64,000 bases of DNA from Chelativorans sp. J32 (GTDB lineage Bacteria > Pseudomonadota > Alphaproteobacteria > Rhizobiales > Rhizobiaceae), in assembly GCF_000518985.1 (NCBI RefSeq), contig NZ_JAEQ01000009.1, positions 62,001-126,000 of the forward strand. Reading direction: 5' to 3'. The number at the start of each line of letters is the position of its first letter. The first letter of the stretch is position 1. The translations under genes were made by a program, and so were the position numbers. This document shows positions 8,058 through 16,312 of the stretch, piece by piece. Below the pieces are notes generated by a model that was not told where the DNA came from, ran no database searches, and saw nothing but the letters and a program-made list of their open reading frames with translations.

Positions 8058-9233
8058 ATGAATTTCGATGCCCTTGCCACCACACCCGAGCGCGCCGAAA
8101 TCCGCGATGCCGTAAAGGCCATCTGCGACCGCTTCGATGACCAATATTGGCAGGAGAAGGACCGAACCGGGTCCTTCCCCACCGAGTTCACCAAGGCCAT
8201 CGCCGAAGGCGGTTGGCTCGGCATCGCAATGCCGGAGGAATATGGAGGTGCCGGCCTCGGCGTGACCGAGGCGGCGATCATGATGCAGGTGATCGGCAAT
8301 TCGGCAGGCTCGTTCGCCGCCTGCTCAGCCGTCCATATCAATATTTTCGGCCCCCATTCCATCGTGGTGCACGGAACGCCCGAGCAGAAGGAACGATGGC
8401 TGGTTCCGTTGATCAAGGGGGAAATTCGCGCTTGCTTCGGCGTGACCGAGCCGGACGCCGGACTTGACACGACCAAGCTCAAGACGCGCGCCGTGCGCCA
8501 AGGAGACAAATACGTCGTCACCGGCCGCAAGATGTGGATTTCGACCGCGCAAATCGCTGACAAGATCCTCCTCCTCGCCCGCACGACGCCGATCGAGGAA
8601 TGCAAGAAGCCGACCGACGGCCTTTCGATTTTCTTCACCGATCTCGACCGGAGCCGGATCGAGGTGCGTGAGGTGCACAAAATGGGCCGCGCGGCGGTCG
8701 ATTCAAATGCTCTGTTCATCGACAATCTGGAGATCCCTGTAGAGGATCGCATCGGCGAGGAAGGCAAGGGCTTCCGCTACATCCTTGACAGTCTCAACCC
8801 CGAGCGGATCCTGAACGCGGCCGAGTGCATCGGCGTTGGCCGTCGCGCTCTGTCGAGGGCCGTGCAGTACGCCAAGGACCGCGTCGTCTTCGGACGGCCT
8901 ATCGGCCAAAACCAGTCGATCCAACATCCGCTGGCGGAAAGCTGGTCGGAGCTGATGGCGGCGGAGCTGATGACGCTACGTGCGGCGGAGCTTTACGATG
9001 CGGGTCAACCCTGCGGCGCCGAGGCAAACGCCGCCAAATACATGAGCGCAGATGCAAACTTCCACGCTTGCGATCGCGCCGTGCGCACGCATGGCGGGAT
9101 GGGCTATGCCGCCGAGTTCAACGTCGAGCGTTATTTCCGCGAGGCCGTAGGCATGCGGCTGGCGCCCGTGTCTCGTGAACTGATCCTTTGCCATATCGCA
9201 GAGCGGGTGCTCGGCCTGCCGAAATCCTACTGA
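8058..9233 (+). CDS. Acyl-CoA dehydrogenase
   Basis: This 391-residue flavoprotein has CFGVTEPDAGLDTTKLKT and TGRKMWISTAQIADKIL (FAD and acyl-CoA binding), FGRPIGQNQSIQHPLAES, and the C-terminal THGGMGYAAEFNVERYFRE. It introduces a 2,3-double bond into an acyl-CoA and passes electrons to ETF. The usual C-terminal YEGT catalytic glutamate position reads LAPVSRE here, as in a common subgroup whose base must come from another position. It lies 30 bases downstream of the CoA-transferase and 22 before the AtuA-like gene, so probably in the same operon. Confidence 0.92.
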   Translation: MNFDALATTPERAEIRDAVKAICDRFDDQYWQEKDRTGSFPTEFTKAIAEGGWLGIAMPEEYGGAGLGVTEAAIMMQVIGNSAGSFAACSAVHINIFGPHSIVVHGTPEQKERWLVPLIKGEIRACFGVTEPDAGLDTTKLKTRAVRQGDKYVVTGRKMWISTAQIADKILLLARTTPIEECKKPTDGLSIFFTDLDRSRIEVREVHKMGRAAVDSNALFIDNLEIPVEDRIGEEGKGFRYILDSLNPERILNAAECIGVGRRALSRAVQYAKDRVVFGRPIGQNQSIQHPLAESWSELMAAELMTLRAAELYDAGQPCGAEANAAKYMSADANFHACDRAVRTHGGMGYAAEFNVERYFREAVGMRLAPVSRELILCHIAERVLGLPKSY

Positions 9234-9255
9234 CCAGCTCCGCGGGAGGAAAGAC

Positions 9256-11046
9256 GTGAGCGACAAGATCGTCCGCATTGGTGGAGCGTCGGGTGCGTGG
9301 GGTGATAGCCCGATGGCGATCCCCCAGCTCCTCACCGCCGAGCTCGACTACCTGATGATGGATTACCTGGCCGAGGTGACCATGTCGCTCCTGGCCAGGG
9401 CCCGTATGAAGGACCCGGCCGGCGGCTTTCCTCCCGATTGCATCGCGTATCTGAAGCCCAATTTGAAGGAACTGACGCAGCGCGGCATCAAGGTGGTGAC
9501 CAATGCCGGAGGCGTGAACCCCGCCGGTTGCCGTGACGCCTTGGAAGCTGCCGCACGGGAGCTTGGCCTTACGCTTAGGATCGCCATCGTTGAAGGCGAC
9601 GATGTGCTGCCGCTGCTTGACAGGATGCGCGCAGCAGGGACCCGTGACGCAAGTTCCGGCCGCGAAATGCCGGAGGAAATGCTGACGGCCAATGCCTATC
9701 TCGGCGCACTGCCGATAAAGGCCGCGCTTGACGCCGGAGCCGACATTGTAATCACCGGACGCTGCGCCGACAGCGCGCTCGCACTCGGCGTCCTGATGCA
9801 TGAATTTGGCTGGGCCGAGGAAGACTATGACAGGCTCGCTGCCGGTAGCCTCGTAGGCCACGTGCTTGAATGCGGACCGCAGGCGACGGGCGGCATCCAC
9901 ACCGACTGGGAAGATGTGCCGGGGTGGGAAAATATCGGCTATCCTATCGCCGAGTGCCGGCCCGATGGCTCCTTCATACTCACCAAACCGGAGAATACGG
10001 GCGGTCTCGTCACGCCGCCCGTGGTGGCCGAGCAAGTCCTTTACGAAGTCGGTGATCCCGCCAGCTATATGTTGCCGGATGTGACGGCGGATTTCTCGAA
10101 TATCACGATCACCCAACAGGGCGCCGACCGCGTTTTTGTTTCCGGCGCGAAAGGGCGTGCGCCGAGTTCCAGCTATAAGGTCTCGGCCACCTACCAGGAC
10201 GGATATCGGGCCGTAGCTGCGATCTCCATCGTCGGACCTGACGCAGCGCGGAAAGCGGAACGTACAGCCGAAGCCATGATCGCGCGGGCGCGCAGCCAGC
10301 TTGCTGCCCGCGGCCTGCCGGATTTCACGGCCACCCACATCGAGGCGCTGGGAGCAGAGGCAAGCTATGCCGGTGCCGCGAAGGCGCGTGATACTCGGGA
10401 GGTGCTTCTGCGTCTCGTCGTTCAACACGAAAGCCGCCAAGCACTCGATCTTTTCGCCAAGGAGATCGGATCGATCGGCCTTTCGTTCGCGCCGGGCACA
10501 ACCGGTATTTTCAGCGGACGCCCCAAGCCGACCCCCGTGGTGCGCCTTTTCACATTCTACGTGCCGAAGACCGAAATGCCGGTGCCGATCGTGACGGTCG
10601 GTAGGGAGCGGATGACGATCGCGGTGCCGTGCGGCAGCGAAGACCACGCGACAATCGAGCCGGCCGGAGAAGTTGCGTCCGTCCCAGATGAACCGACGGT
10701 GGAAGTACCGCTCATTCGGCTCGCCTATGCCCGCTCCGGCGACAAGGGGGATTCCTCCAATATCGCGATCATCGCACGGCGGCCGGAGTTTTTGCCGCTT
10801 ATCCGGCGCGAGGTGACCGCGGACAGAATGCTCGCGCATTTCAACGGGATAATCGAAGGACCTGCCGAGCGCTTTGAAGCACCGGGGCTGAACGCCCTCA
10901 ATTTTCTGCTGCACCGCGCCCTTGGCGGCGGGGGCATGGCATCGCTGCGCATCGATCCGCAGGGCAAAGCTTTCGGGCAGATGGCGCTGGAGATGAAGGT
11001 GCCCGTCCCTGCAAGCTGGGTTGATCAGGGCCTAGTGAAGGCCTGA
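9256..11046 (+). CDS. AtuA-like protein (DUF1446, acyclic terpene utilisation family) with C-terminal AtuA-like domain
   Basis: The 596-residue protein begins KIVRIGGASGAWGDSPMA, the DUF1446 signature, followed by VVTNAGGVNPAGCRDALE and ITGRCADSALALGVL. The C-terminal 100 residues (VEVPLIRLAYARSGDKGDSS, then LNALNFLLHRALGGGG) are the AtuA-like domain often fused or adjacent. It starts with GTG at 9256 after GGAGGAAAGAC. AtuA is required for growth on citronellol in Pseudomonas, but its reaction is not established; homologues occur in many acyl-CoA clusters without terpene genes. No geranyl-CoA carboxylase genes are here, so a terpene substrate is not supported. Confidence 0.85.
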   Translation: MSDKIVRIGGASGAWGDSPMAIPQLLTAELDYLMMDYLAEVTMSLLARARMKDPAGGFPPDCIAYLKPNLKELTQRGIKVVTNAGGVNPAGCRDALEAAARELGLTLRIAIVEGDDVLPLLDRMRAAGTRDASSGREMPEEMLTANAYLGALPIKAALDAGADIVITGRCADSALALGVLMHEFGWAEEDYDRLAAGSLVGHVLECGPQATGGIHTDWEDVPGWENIGYPIAECRPDGSFILTKPENTGGLVTPPVVAEQVLYEVGDPASYMLPDVTADFSNITITQQGADRVFVSGAKGRAPSSSYKVSATYQDGYRAVAAISIVGPDAARKAERTAEAMIARARSQLAARGLPDFTATHIEALGAEASYAGAAKARDTREVLLRLVVQHESRQALDLFAKEIGSIGLSFAPGTTGIFSGRPKPTPVVRLFTFYVPKTEMPVPIVTVGRERMTIAVPCGSEDHATIEPAGEVASVPDEPTVEVPLIRLAYARSGDKGDSSNIAIIARRPEFLPLIRREVTADRMLAHFNGIIEGPAERFEAPGLNALNFLLHRALGGGGMASLRIDPQGKAFGQMALEMKVPVPASWVDQGLVKA

Positions 11047-11056
11047 GGAGGAAAGA

Positions 11057-11842
11057 ATGAGCCAGCCTGACGCAATACTGACCGAACGCCGCGGCACCAC
11101 TCTTTGGATCACCATCAACCGGCCGGAACGGCGGAACGCGATCAACCAATCGGTGATCGACGGCATCAAAGCTGGCATCGAGCAGGCAATGGCCGACGCC
11201 ACCGTGCGCGCCGTGGTCCTTACGGGTGCCGGCGACAAGGCCTTCTGCGCGGGCGGAGACCTGCAACAGGGAACATCCGTCTTCGGCGATCTGCTCGACG
11301 AGCCGACCACAGACTTCGGCCGCCTCGCCCGCGTCGTGCGACAGGCAGGAATCCTCATTGTCGGCCGCATCAACGGAGCCTGCGTGGCCGGGGGCATGGC
11401 GTTGATGTCTCTTTGCGACCTCGTCGTCGCTGCCGATCACGCCCGCTTCGGCCTGCCCGAAACCAAGGTCGGCGTCATTCCAGTCCAGGTGCAGGTCTAT
11501 TTCCGTAACCTGATTCTGCCGCGCCACGCCGCAGAGCTCATCCTGACCGGCGAGCTGATCGACGTGAACCGCGCCCGCGAGATCGGCTTGATCAACTACG
11601 TTGCGCCCGCAGCGGAACTGGACGCGAAGGTTGAATGGCTCTTGGAAAAACTGCGCGGCGGGTCGCCCGTTGCGGTGAAGCGCATGAAGCAGGCCATGGC
11701 CGCCATGGAGATGATGAATTTCCACGAAGCCATCGCATTCGCCGAAAGCCAGATCATGATCACCGCGCAAACGAGCGACGCACGTGAAGGCCTCGCCTCC
11801 TTCAATGAAAAGCGCAGGCCCAGATGGGCGGACGACGCCTAG
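11057..11842 (+). CDS. Enoyl-CoA hydratase/isomerase family protein
   Basis: A 261-residue crotonase-fold protein. It has WITINRPERRNAINQSVIDG, the oxyanion-hole segment GAGDKAFCAGGDLQQG, a second one INGACVAGGMALMSLCDLVV, and FGLPETKVGVIPVQVQVYF, where hydratases carry their catalytic Glu. It lies 10 bases after the AtuA-like gene behind a GAGGAAAG site and is probably the last gene of the operon. It would hydrate the enoyl-CoA made by the neighbouring acyl-CoA dehydrogenase. The 172 bases to pqqA mark a change of function. Confidence 0.9.
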   Translation: MSQPDAILTERRGTTLWITINRPERRNAINQSVIDGIKAGIEQAMADATVRAVVLTGAGDKAFCAGGDLQQGTSVFGDLLDEPTTDFGRLARVVRQAGILIVGRINGACVAGGMALMSLCDLVVAADHARFGLPETKVGVIPVQVQVYFRNLILPRHAAELILTGELIDVNRAREIGLINYVAPAAELDAKVEWLLEKLRGGSPVAVKRMKQAMAAMEMMNFHEAIAFAESQIMITAQTSDAREGLASFNEKRRPRWADDA

Positions 11843-11924
11843 CCATTCTTTTTCTTTTGCTCGCCCGCATCCAAGCAGCCCGATGCGGTTGATCGGCTGC
11901 CGGCTGATTGCAGCCGCCCCTCCA

Positions 11925-11943
11925 ATCTATGGCAGCCATAGAT
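11925..11943. promoter_or_regulatory. Dyad resembling a LysR box upstream of pqqA
   Basis: ATCTATGG-CAG-CCATAGAT is a perfect 8-bp inverted repeat containing T-N11-A (TATGGCAGCCATA), the general LysR-family recognition form. It lies 72 bases before pqqA. The window encodes one LysR regulator, at 19200-20240, next to the PQQ genes. The link between them is inference. Confidence 0.45.
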
Positions 11944-11974
11944 AGTTCACCGCCGATGAGAACTGCATGATGGC

Positions 11975-11995
11975 GACGTGGCAATCCGCCACGTC
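11975..11995 (+). other. Hairpin in the pqqA leader
   Basis: GACGTGGC-AATCC-GCCACGTC forms a perfect 8-bp stem with a 5-base loop, ending four bases before the AGGAGGA ribosome-binding site of pqqA. It could be an RNA stabiliser or limit translation, or belong to the upstream operon as a T-poor terminator. There is no U-tract. Confidence 0.45.
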
Positions 11996-12014
11996 TACTC
12001 AGGAGGATATTCTC

Positions 12015-12095
12015 ATGGCTTGGAAAACGCCGAAGATCAGCGAAGTGCAGGTGGGCATGGAAATCAACATGTACGCCTGCGCGAAGCGCAAGTAA
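12015..12095 (+). CDS. pqqA: PQQ precursor peptide PqqA
   Basis: A 26-codon gene reading MAWKTPKISEVQVGMEINMY and then ACAKRK before TAA. The Glu16 and Tyr20 pair in the EINMY core is the pair PqqE cross-links and from which PQQ is built. The N-terminal W-K-P-I/V-E leader residues match the family. AGGAGG lies 9 bases upstream of ATG. It is followed within 37 bases by pqqB. The peptide is bound by PqqD, modified by PqqE, then trimmed by peptidases. Confidence 0.97.
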   Translation: MAWKTPKISEVQVGMEINMYACAKRK

Positions 12096-12131
12096 TGCTT
12101 TGCCCCTGCCGCAGCCTCTAGGTAATTCAGC

Positions 12132-13052
12132 ATGTTGCGAGCTATCGTTCTGGGCGCTGCGGCAGGTGGCGGCGTACCGCAGTGGAACTGCAATTGCGAT
12201 ATCTGCCGGAAGGCGCGGGCCACCCCTTCCTTCCAGGCAACACAGGCTTCGGTCGCCATCAGCTGTGATGATCTAAACTGGTTCTTGATCAACGCCTCGC
12301 CCGATATCCGTCAGCAGATCAACGGCACACCTCGGCTTCACCCGGCGGGCACTGCCATGCGGCACAGCCCGATTGCGGGCGTGTTTTTGACCAATGGCGA
12401 GGTGGATGCGGTGACGGGCCTCTTGTCGCTGCGTGAGGGATCGCCCTTCTCGATCTACGCGCATCCCAAAGTTCTGTCGGTGCTCGCAGACAACAGCATC
12501 TTCAACGTGCTGAACCCCGAGATCGTGGCGCGCCGTCCCATCGAGATCGAAAAGCCTTTCGAGCCGGTGCTTGCAGACGGCAGCCCGTCCGGCCTTGAGG
12601 TGACGGCGTTCATCGTGCCCGGCAAACCAGCATGGTATCTTGAAGGAACCGAGCGCGCAGATGCGGAGGAAGAAGGCGATACCATCGCCCTTCACATCAA
12701 GGCTCGCGAAGGCGGCGAGCTATTCTTCGTTGCCGCCTGCGGTGATGTGAACGCGGACCTTGCCAGCCGTCTCGAGGGGGCGCCGCTCGTCTTCTTCGAC
12801 GGGACCCTTTGGCGCGACGACGAGATGATCGCTGCCGGGCTGGGGAAGAAGACCGGCAGGAGAATGGGTCATATCTCCATTTCCGGAGAGGATGGCGCGC
12901 TGAGCAAACTCGCCGGGCTACAGCTCGGACAAAAGATTTTCCTGCACATCAACAATTCGAACCCCGTGCTTCTGCCAGGCTCGGCCGAGCGCCGACGGGC
13001 CGAGGAAGCCGGATGGCAGATTGCCTATGATGGTATGGAGCTGACATTATGA
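12132..13052 (+). CDS. pqqB: PQQ biosynthesis protein PqqB
   Basis: A 306-residue metallo-beta-lactamase-fold protein starting MLRAIVLGAAAGGGVPQWNC, with the Cys-rich CNCDICRKAR segment typical of PqqB zinc binding. SPDIRQQI and FLTNGEVDAVTGLLSLREG follow, and the C-terminus has MGHISISGEDGAL and KIFLHINNSNPVL. PqqB is thought to hydroxylate the tyrosine-derived part of the cross-linked PqqA product. The stop overlaps the pqqC start (ATGA). Confidence 0.96.
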   Translation: MLRAIVLGAAAGGGVPQWNCNCDICRKARATPSFQATQASVAISCDDLNWFLINASPDIRQQINGTPRLHPAGTAMRHSPIAGVFLTNGEVDAVTGLLSLREGSPFSIYAHPKVLSVLADNSIFNVLNPEIVARRPIEIEKPFEPVLADGSPSGLEVTAFIVPGKPAWYLEGTERADAEEEGDTIALHIKAREGGELFFVAACGDVNADLASRLEGAPLVFFDGTLWRDDEMIAAGLGKKTGRRMGHISISGEDGALSKLAGLQLGQKIFLHINNSNPVLLPGSAERRRAEEAGWQIAYDGMELTL

Positions 13053-13816
13053 TGCTGGCCTCGGCACGATCCGAAATCGACGAAAGCCCGCTTGAAAGCG
13101 CCGAAGCATTGGAAAAGCGCCTCTACGAGATCGGTGCCAAGCGCTATCACAACCTGCATCCGTTCCACCGCATGTTGCATGGAGGCAAGCTCAACAAGGG
13201 CCAGGTCCAGGCTTGGGCGCTCAACCGCTACTATTACCAAAGCTCGATCCCGATCAAGGATGCGGTGGTTCTCTCGCGCTTCCGCGACCGGAACATCCGC
13301 CTGGAATGGCGCCACCGCATTGAGGACCATGACGGCGATATAGGGACGGAAGGCGGGATAGAGCGCTGGCTCATCCTGACCGACGGCCTGGGCCTCGACC
13401 GTGCCTATGTGGAGTCCACGCGCGGCATCCTGCCCGCTACCCGTTTTGCCGTGGACGCCTATGTGAATTTTGTGGGGCAGCGAACGCCGCTCGAGGCGAT
13501 TGCTTCTTCATTGACGGAGCTCTTCGCGCCCAACCTCCACGAGGAGCGCATTGCCGGGATGCTGGAGCACTACGACTTCATCACTCCGAATGTAATGGCC
13601 TACTTCAAGAGACGCCTCGATCAGGCCACGCGGGATGCGCAGTTCGCCCTCAACTTCGTGAAGGAGCACGCCCGCACGCCGGAAGAGCGGCAGGCCGTCT
13701 GCGAAGCGCTCATCTTCAAGACGAATGTGCTTTGGGTTCAGCTCGACGCACTGCACCATGCCTATGTCTGCGGCCACATCCCCCCGGGAGCGTTCGATCC
13801 AGAGGCTCTCGCATGA
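13049..13816 (+). CDS. pqqC: Pyrroloquinoline-quinone synthase PqqC
   Basis: A 255-residue all-helical oxidase. It contains YHNLHPFHRMLHGGKLNKGQ, ALNRYYYQSSIPIKDAVVLS, RIEDHDGD and the C-terminal KTNVLWVQLDALHHAYVCG, all hallmarks of PqqC. It performs the final ring closure and eight-electron oxidation of the PQQ precursor using O2. It overlaps pqqB and pqqD by ATGA on both sides, so the operon is translationally coupled. Confidence 0.97.
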   Translation: MMLASARSEIDESPLESAEALEKRLYEIGAKRYHNLHPFHRMLHGGKLNKGQVQAWALNRYYYQSSIPIKDAVVLSRFRDRNIRLEWRHRIEDHDGDIGTEGGIERWLILTDGLGLDRAYVESTRGILPATRFAVDAYVNFVGQRTPLEAIASSLTELFAPNLHEERIAGMLEHYDFITPNVMAYFKRRLDQATRDAQFALNFVKEHARTPEERQAVCEALIFKTNVLWVQLDALHHAYVCGHIPPGAFDPEALA

Positions 13817-14136
13817 GCGAACTGCAGCGCAGCACCCCTCGCCCGCAACTTTCGGATGACAGCCGCCCGAAGCTTGCCCGCCACGCGCGGCTGAAATTCG
13901 ACAAGGTGCGCGAACAATGGGTGCTGCTGGTGCCGGAACGGGTGCTTGTTCCCGACGACACGTCGGTGGAAATCCTGAACCTGTGCGACGGCGAGCGGAG
14001 CATCAGCGGGATCGTGGGCGCGCTCTGCCAGAAATACGCAGCAGAACGAGAGCTCATCCGAAACGACGTCATCGCGCTGCTGCAGGATCTTGCCGACAAG
14101 GGCTACCTGACCGTCTCCGGGGAGGACAAGCAATGA
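13813..14136 (+). CDS. pqqD: PqqA-binding chaperone PqqD
   Basis: A 107-residue protein with a disordered basic N-terminus (about 20 residues) and the PqqD winged-helix core: FDKVREQWVLLVPERVLVPD, then ILNLCDGERSISGIVGALCQ and DVIALLQDLADKGYLTV. It presents PqqA to the radical-SAM enzyme PqqE. The ATG at 13813 overlaps the pqqC stop; the frame is open further upstream, but that part lies inside pqqC. Confidence 0.96.
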   Translation: MSELQRSTPRPQLSDDSRPKLARHARLKFDKVREQWVLLVPERVLVPDDTSVEILNLCDGERSISGIVGALCQKYAAERELIRNDVIALLQDLADKGYLTVSGEDKQ

Positions 14137-15302
14137 CCGATCTGCTCGAGCACGCAAGCCAGTCCGAAGCCAAGATCCGGTCTGGCGCCGGGAAGACCTA
14201 TGGGATTCCGATGGCGGTTCTCGCGGAACTGACACACCGCTGCCCGCTCCAATGCCCCTATTGCTCGAACCCGGTGGAGCTGGAACGGGCCGGTGCCGAG
14301 CTTTCCACGGAAGAGTGGAAACGCGCGATAACCGAGATGGCCGATATGGGCGTGCTGCAGATCCATTTCTCCGGCGGTGAGCCCACGGCGCGTCGTGATC
14401 TCGTGGAACTGGTACGACATGCGACCGAAGCCGGCCTTTATTCCAATCTCATCACTTCCGCCGTTCTCCTGACGCGCGACCGCCTCGAACAGCTTAGCGA
14501 TGCAGGCCTTTCCCATGTGCAGATCAGCTTTCAGGGGAGTGAGGAAGGTCTTGCCGATCGCGTCGGCGGATACAAGGGAGGCCATTCCAAGAAGCTCGAA
14601 GCGGCCCGCTGGACGCGCGAGCTTGGCCTGCCGCTCACCGTCAACGCCGTCATGCACCGCCAGAATTTGCACCTATTGCCGAAGATCATCGATATGGCGG
14701 TGGTACTCGACGCAGACCGGCTGGAGGTCGCGAACGTTCAGTATTACGGCTGGGCGTTGAAGAACCGGGCCGCGTTGATGCCGACCGAAGAGCAGGTGGA
14801 CGAGACGACCCGCATCGTGGAAGAGGCGCAGGAACGGCTGCGCGGCCTTCTCGCCATAGATTATGTGATCCCCGACTATTACGCACTTAGGCCAAAGAAG
14901 TGCATGGGCGGCTGGGGCCAGCAATTCTTCAACATATCGCCGTCCGGCAAGGTGCTGCCCTGTCATGCCGCCGAGTCCATAACGGGCCTCAACTTCGATT
15001 CCGTGCGCGACCACTCGCTTGCCTGGATCTGGGAGAACTCGCCCGCGCTCAATCTTTATCGCGGCACGGACTGGATGCCCGAGCCCTGCAGAAGCTGCAG
15101 CCACATGGAGGAAGATCTCGGCGGTTGCCGCTGCCAGGCCTTCGCTCTTACGGGAGATGCGGCTGCCACGGATCCGGCCTGCGCGCTCTCGCCTTTGCAC
15201 GAAAAGATCTTTCGCACTGCTCAAACCGAAGCAGAGGCTGCTTCCAACGAGTTCATCTTCCGCAATTTTGCAGGAGGAACAGCGGAGAGCGGCCGGAAGT
15301 GA
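14133..15302 (+). CDS. pqqE: PqqA peptide cyclase PqqE (radical SAM)
   Basis: A 389-residue radical-SAM/SPASM enzyme. The [4Fe-4S]-SAM motif CPLQCPYC (CxxxCxxC) is near residue 36, followed by IHFSGGEPTAR. The C-terminal SPASM cysteines are in KKCMGGWGQQFFNISPSGKV, PCHAAESI and CRSCSHMEEDLGGCRCQAF. It forms the Glu-Tyr carbon-carbon bond in PqqA. ATG 14133 overlaps the pqqD stop and is preceded by GGGGAGG; upstream in-frame starts lie inside pqqD and were rejected. Confidence 0.97.
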   Translation: MTDLLEHASQSEAKIRSGAGKTYGIPMAVLAELTHRCPLQCPYCSNPVELERAGAELSTEEWKRAITEMADMGVLQIHFSGGEPTARRDLVELVRHATEAGLYSNLITSAVLLTRDRLEQLSDAGLSHVQISFQGSEEGLADRVGGYKGGHSKKLEAARWTRELGLPLTVNAVMHRQNLHLLPKIIDMAVVLDADRLEVANVQYYGWALKNRAALMPTEEQVDETTRIVEEAQERLRGLLAIDYVIPDYYALRPKKCMGGWGQQFFNISPSGKVLPCHAAESITGLNFDSVRDHSLAWIWENSPALNLYRGTDWMPEPCRSCSHMEEDLGGCRCQAFALTGDAAATDPACALSPLHEKIFRTAQTEAEAASNEFIFRNFAGGTAESGRK

Positions 15303-16312
15303 AATCCGGAGACAGCACCAGCGGCGATGCGGCGAGGCCACTAGGGGAGGTGCCGCCAGAACTCTGGTCCGGCTATCTGCCGGTCGGGGGTGGTCATGAG
15401 ATCTATGTCGAAACGGCAGGCTCTCCGGCTGGTATCCCCGCTGTCTTCCTCCACGGTGGGCCGGGCAGCGGTTGTCAGCCGGAACACAGGACATTGTTTG
15501 CCGGTGGGCGGTTTCATGCCGTCCTGTTCGATCAACGGGGCGCGGGGCGGAGCAGGCCGCATGGACGCCGTCTCGCCAACACGACCGATCATCTGATTGA
15601 GGACATGGAGATCATCCGCCAGACGCTCGGTTTCGAGAAATGGCTGGTGGTCGGCGGTTCGTGGGGGGCCACTTTGGCGCTCGCCTATGCGGAGCGACAT
15701 CCCGAGCGCGTCATCGGTATCGTCTTGCGCGCAACGTTTCTCGGCACGCGCACCGAACTTGACGGCGCATTTCGGGACAATCTCACGCGTTTTTACCCTC
15801 CCCTCCACCGCGATTTTCTGAACCTCGTGCCGGAAGACGAGCGTTGCGATCCGCTTTCCGCCTATTGGCGGCGCATCCTCGGCGACGACGCTCGCGAAGC
15901 GGCCCGCTTCGCATATGTGTGGGCTGTCGTGGAACGCGCCCTTGCCTCGCTGGTGCCTCCGGCTGACCGGCTCGATCTCGCAGCGATCAAGCAGAGTTCG
16001 AGTTCGCCACCCGCAAGCGCCTTCATGGAGGCCCATTATTTCAGTCACGACTGCTTTCTGGCGGAAGCACCGCTTCTGGAAAATGCCCACCGGCTGAAGG
16101 GCATTCCCGGTATCATCATTCAGGGCCGCTACGACCTTCTATGCCCTCCTGCGACAGCATATGCGCTGGCGGCCCGCTGGCCAGGGGCGGAGGTGCGCAT
16201 CGTGGAAGGCGCCGGCCATCTTTTGGGAGAAACAGGCGTCCGCGATGCGGTGGTGAAGGCAATTGCGGATGTGGCGGATCAGGTGCCGGTCACACAGCTT
16301 GCGAGAGGTTGA
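15299..16312 (+). CDS. pip: Proline iminopeptidase (alpha/beta hydrolase, peptidase family S33)
   Basis: The 337-residue protein shows the S33 pattern in order: FLHGGPGSGCQPEHRTLF (oxyanion loop), FDQRGAGRSRPH, VGGSWGATLALAYAERHP with the nucleophilic Ser, QGRYDLLCPP with the acidic residue, and GAGHLLGE with the His. It removes N-terminal proline residues. GTG at 15299 overlaps the pqqE stop (GTGA), putting it in the pqq operon. A role in trimming PqqA or its fragments is suggested by this coupling and by the absence of pqqF, but is inference. Its 3' end overlaps the convergent M16C gene by 23 bases. Confidence 0.88.
   Translation: MKSGDSTSGDAARPLGEVPPELWSGYLPVGGGHEIYVETAGSPAGIPAVFLHGGPGSGCQPEHRTLFAGGRFHAVLFDQRGAGRSRPHGRRLANTTDHLIEDMEIIRQTLGFEKWLVVGGSWGATLALAYAERHPERVIGIVLRATFLGTRTELDGAFRDNLTRFYPPLHRDFLNLVPEDERCDPLSAYWRRILGDDAREAARFAYVWAVVERALASLVPPADRLDLAAIKQSSSSPPASAFMEAHYFSHDCFLAEAPLLENAHRLKGIPGIIIQGRYDLLCPPATAYALAARWPGAEVRIVEGAGHLLGETGVRDAVVKAIADVADQVPVTQLARG

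Noticed and set aside
9118-10914. 598-codon open frame antisense to the AtuA-like gene
   Set aside because: It is a GC-rich mirror frame. Its translation is Arg/His/Gly-rich with no recognisable domain, whereas the plus strand carries a full DUF1446 protein with good ribosome-binding sites.
9256-11046. Acyclic terpene (citronellol) degradation cluster
   Set aside because: Geranyl-CoA carboxylase subunits and other atu genes are absent; only the AtuA family name points that way.
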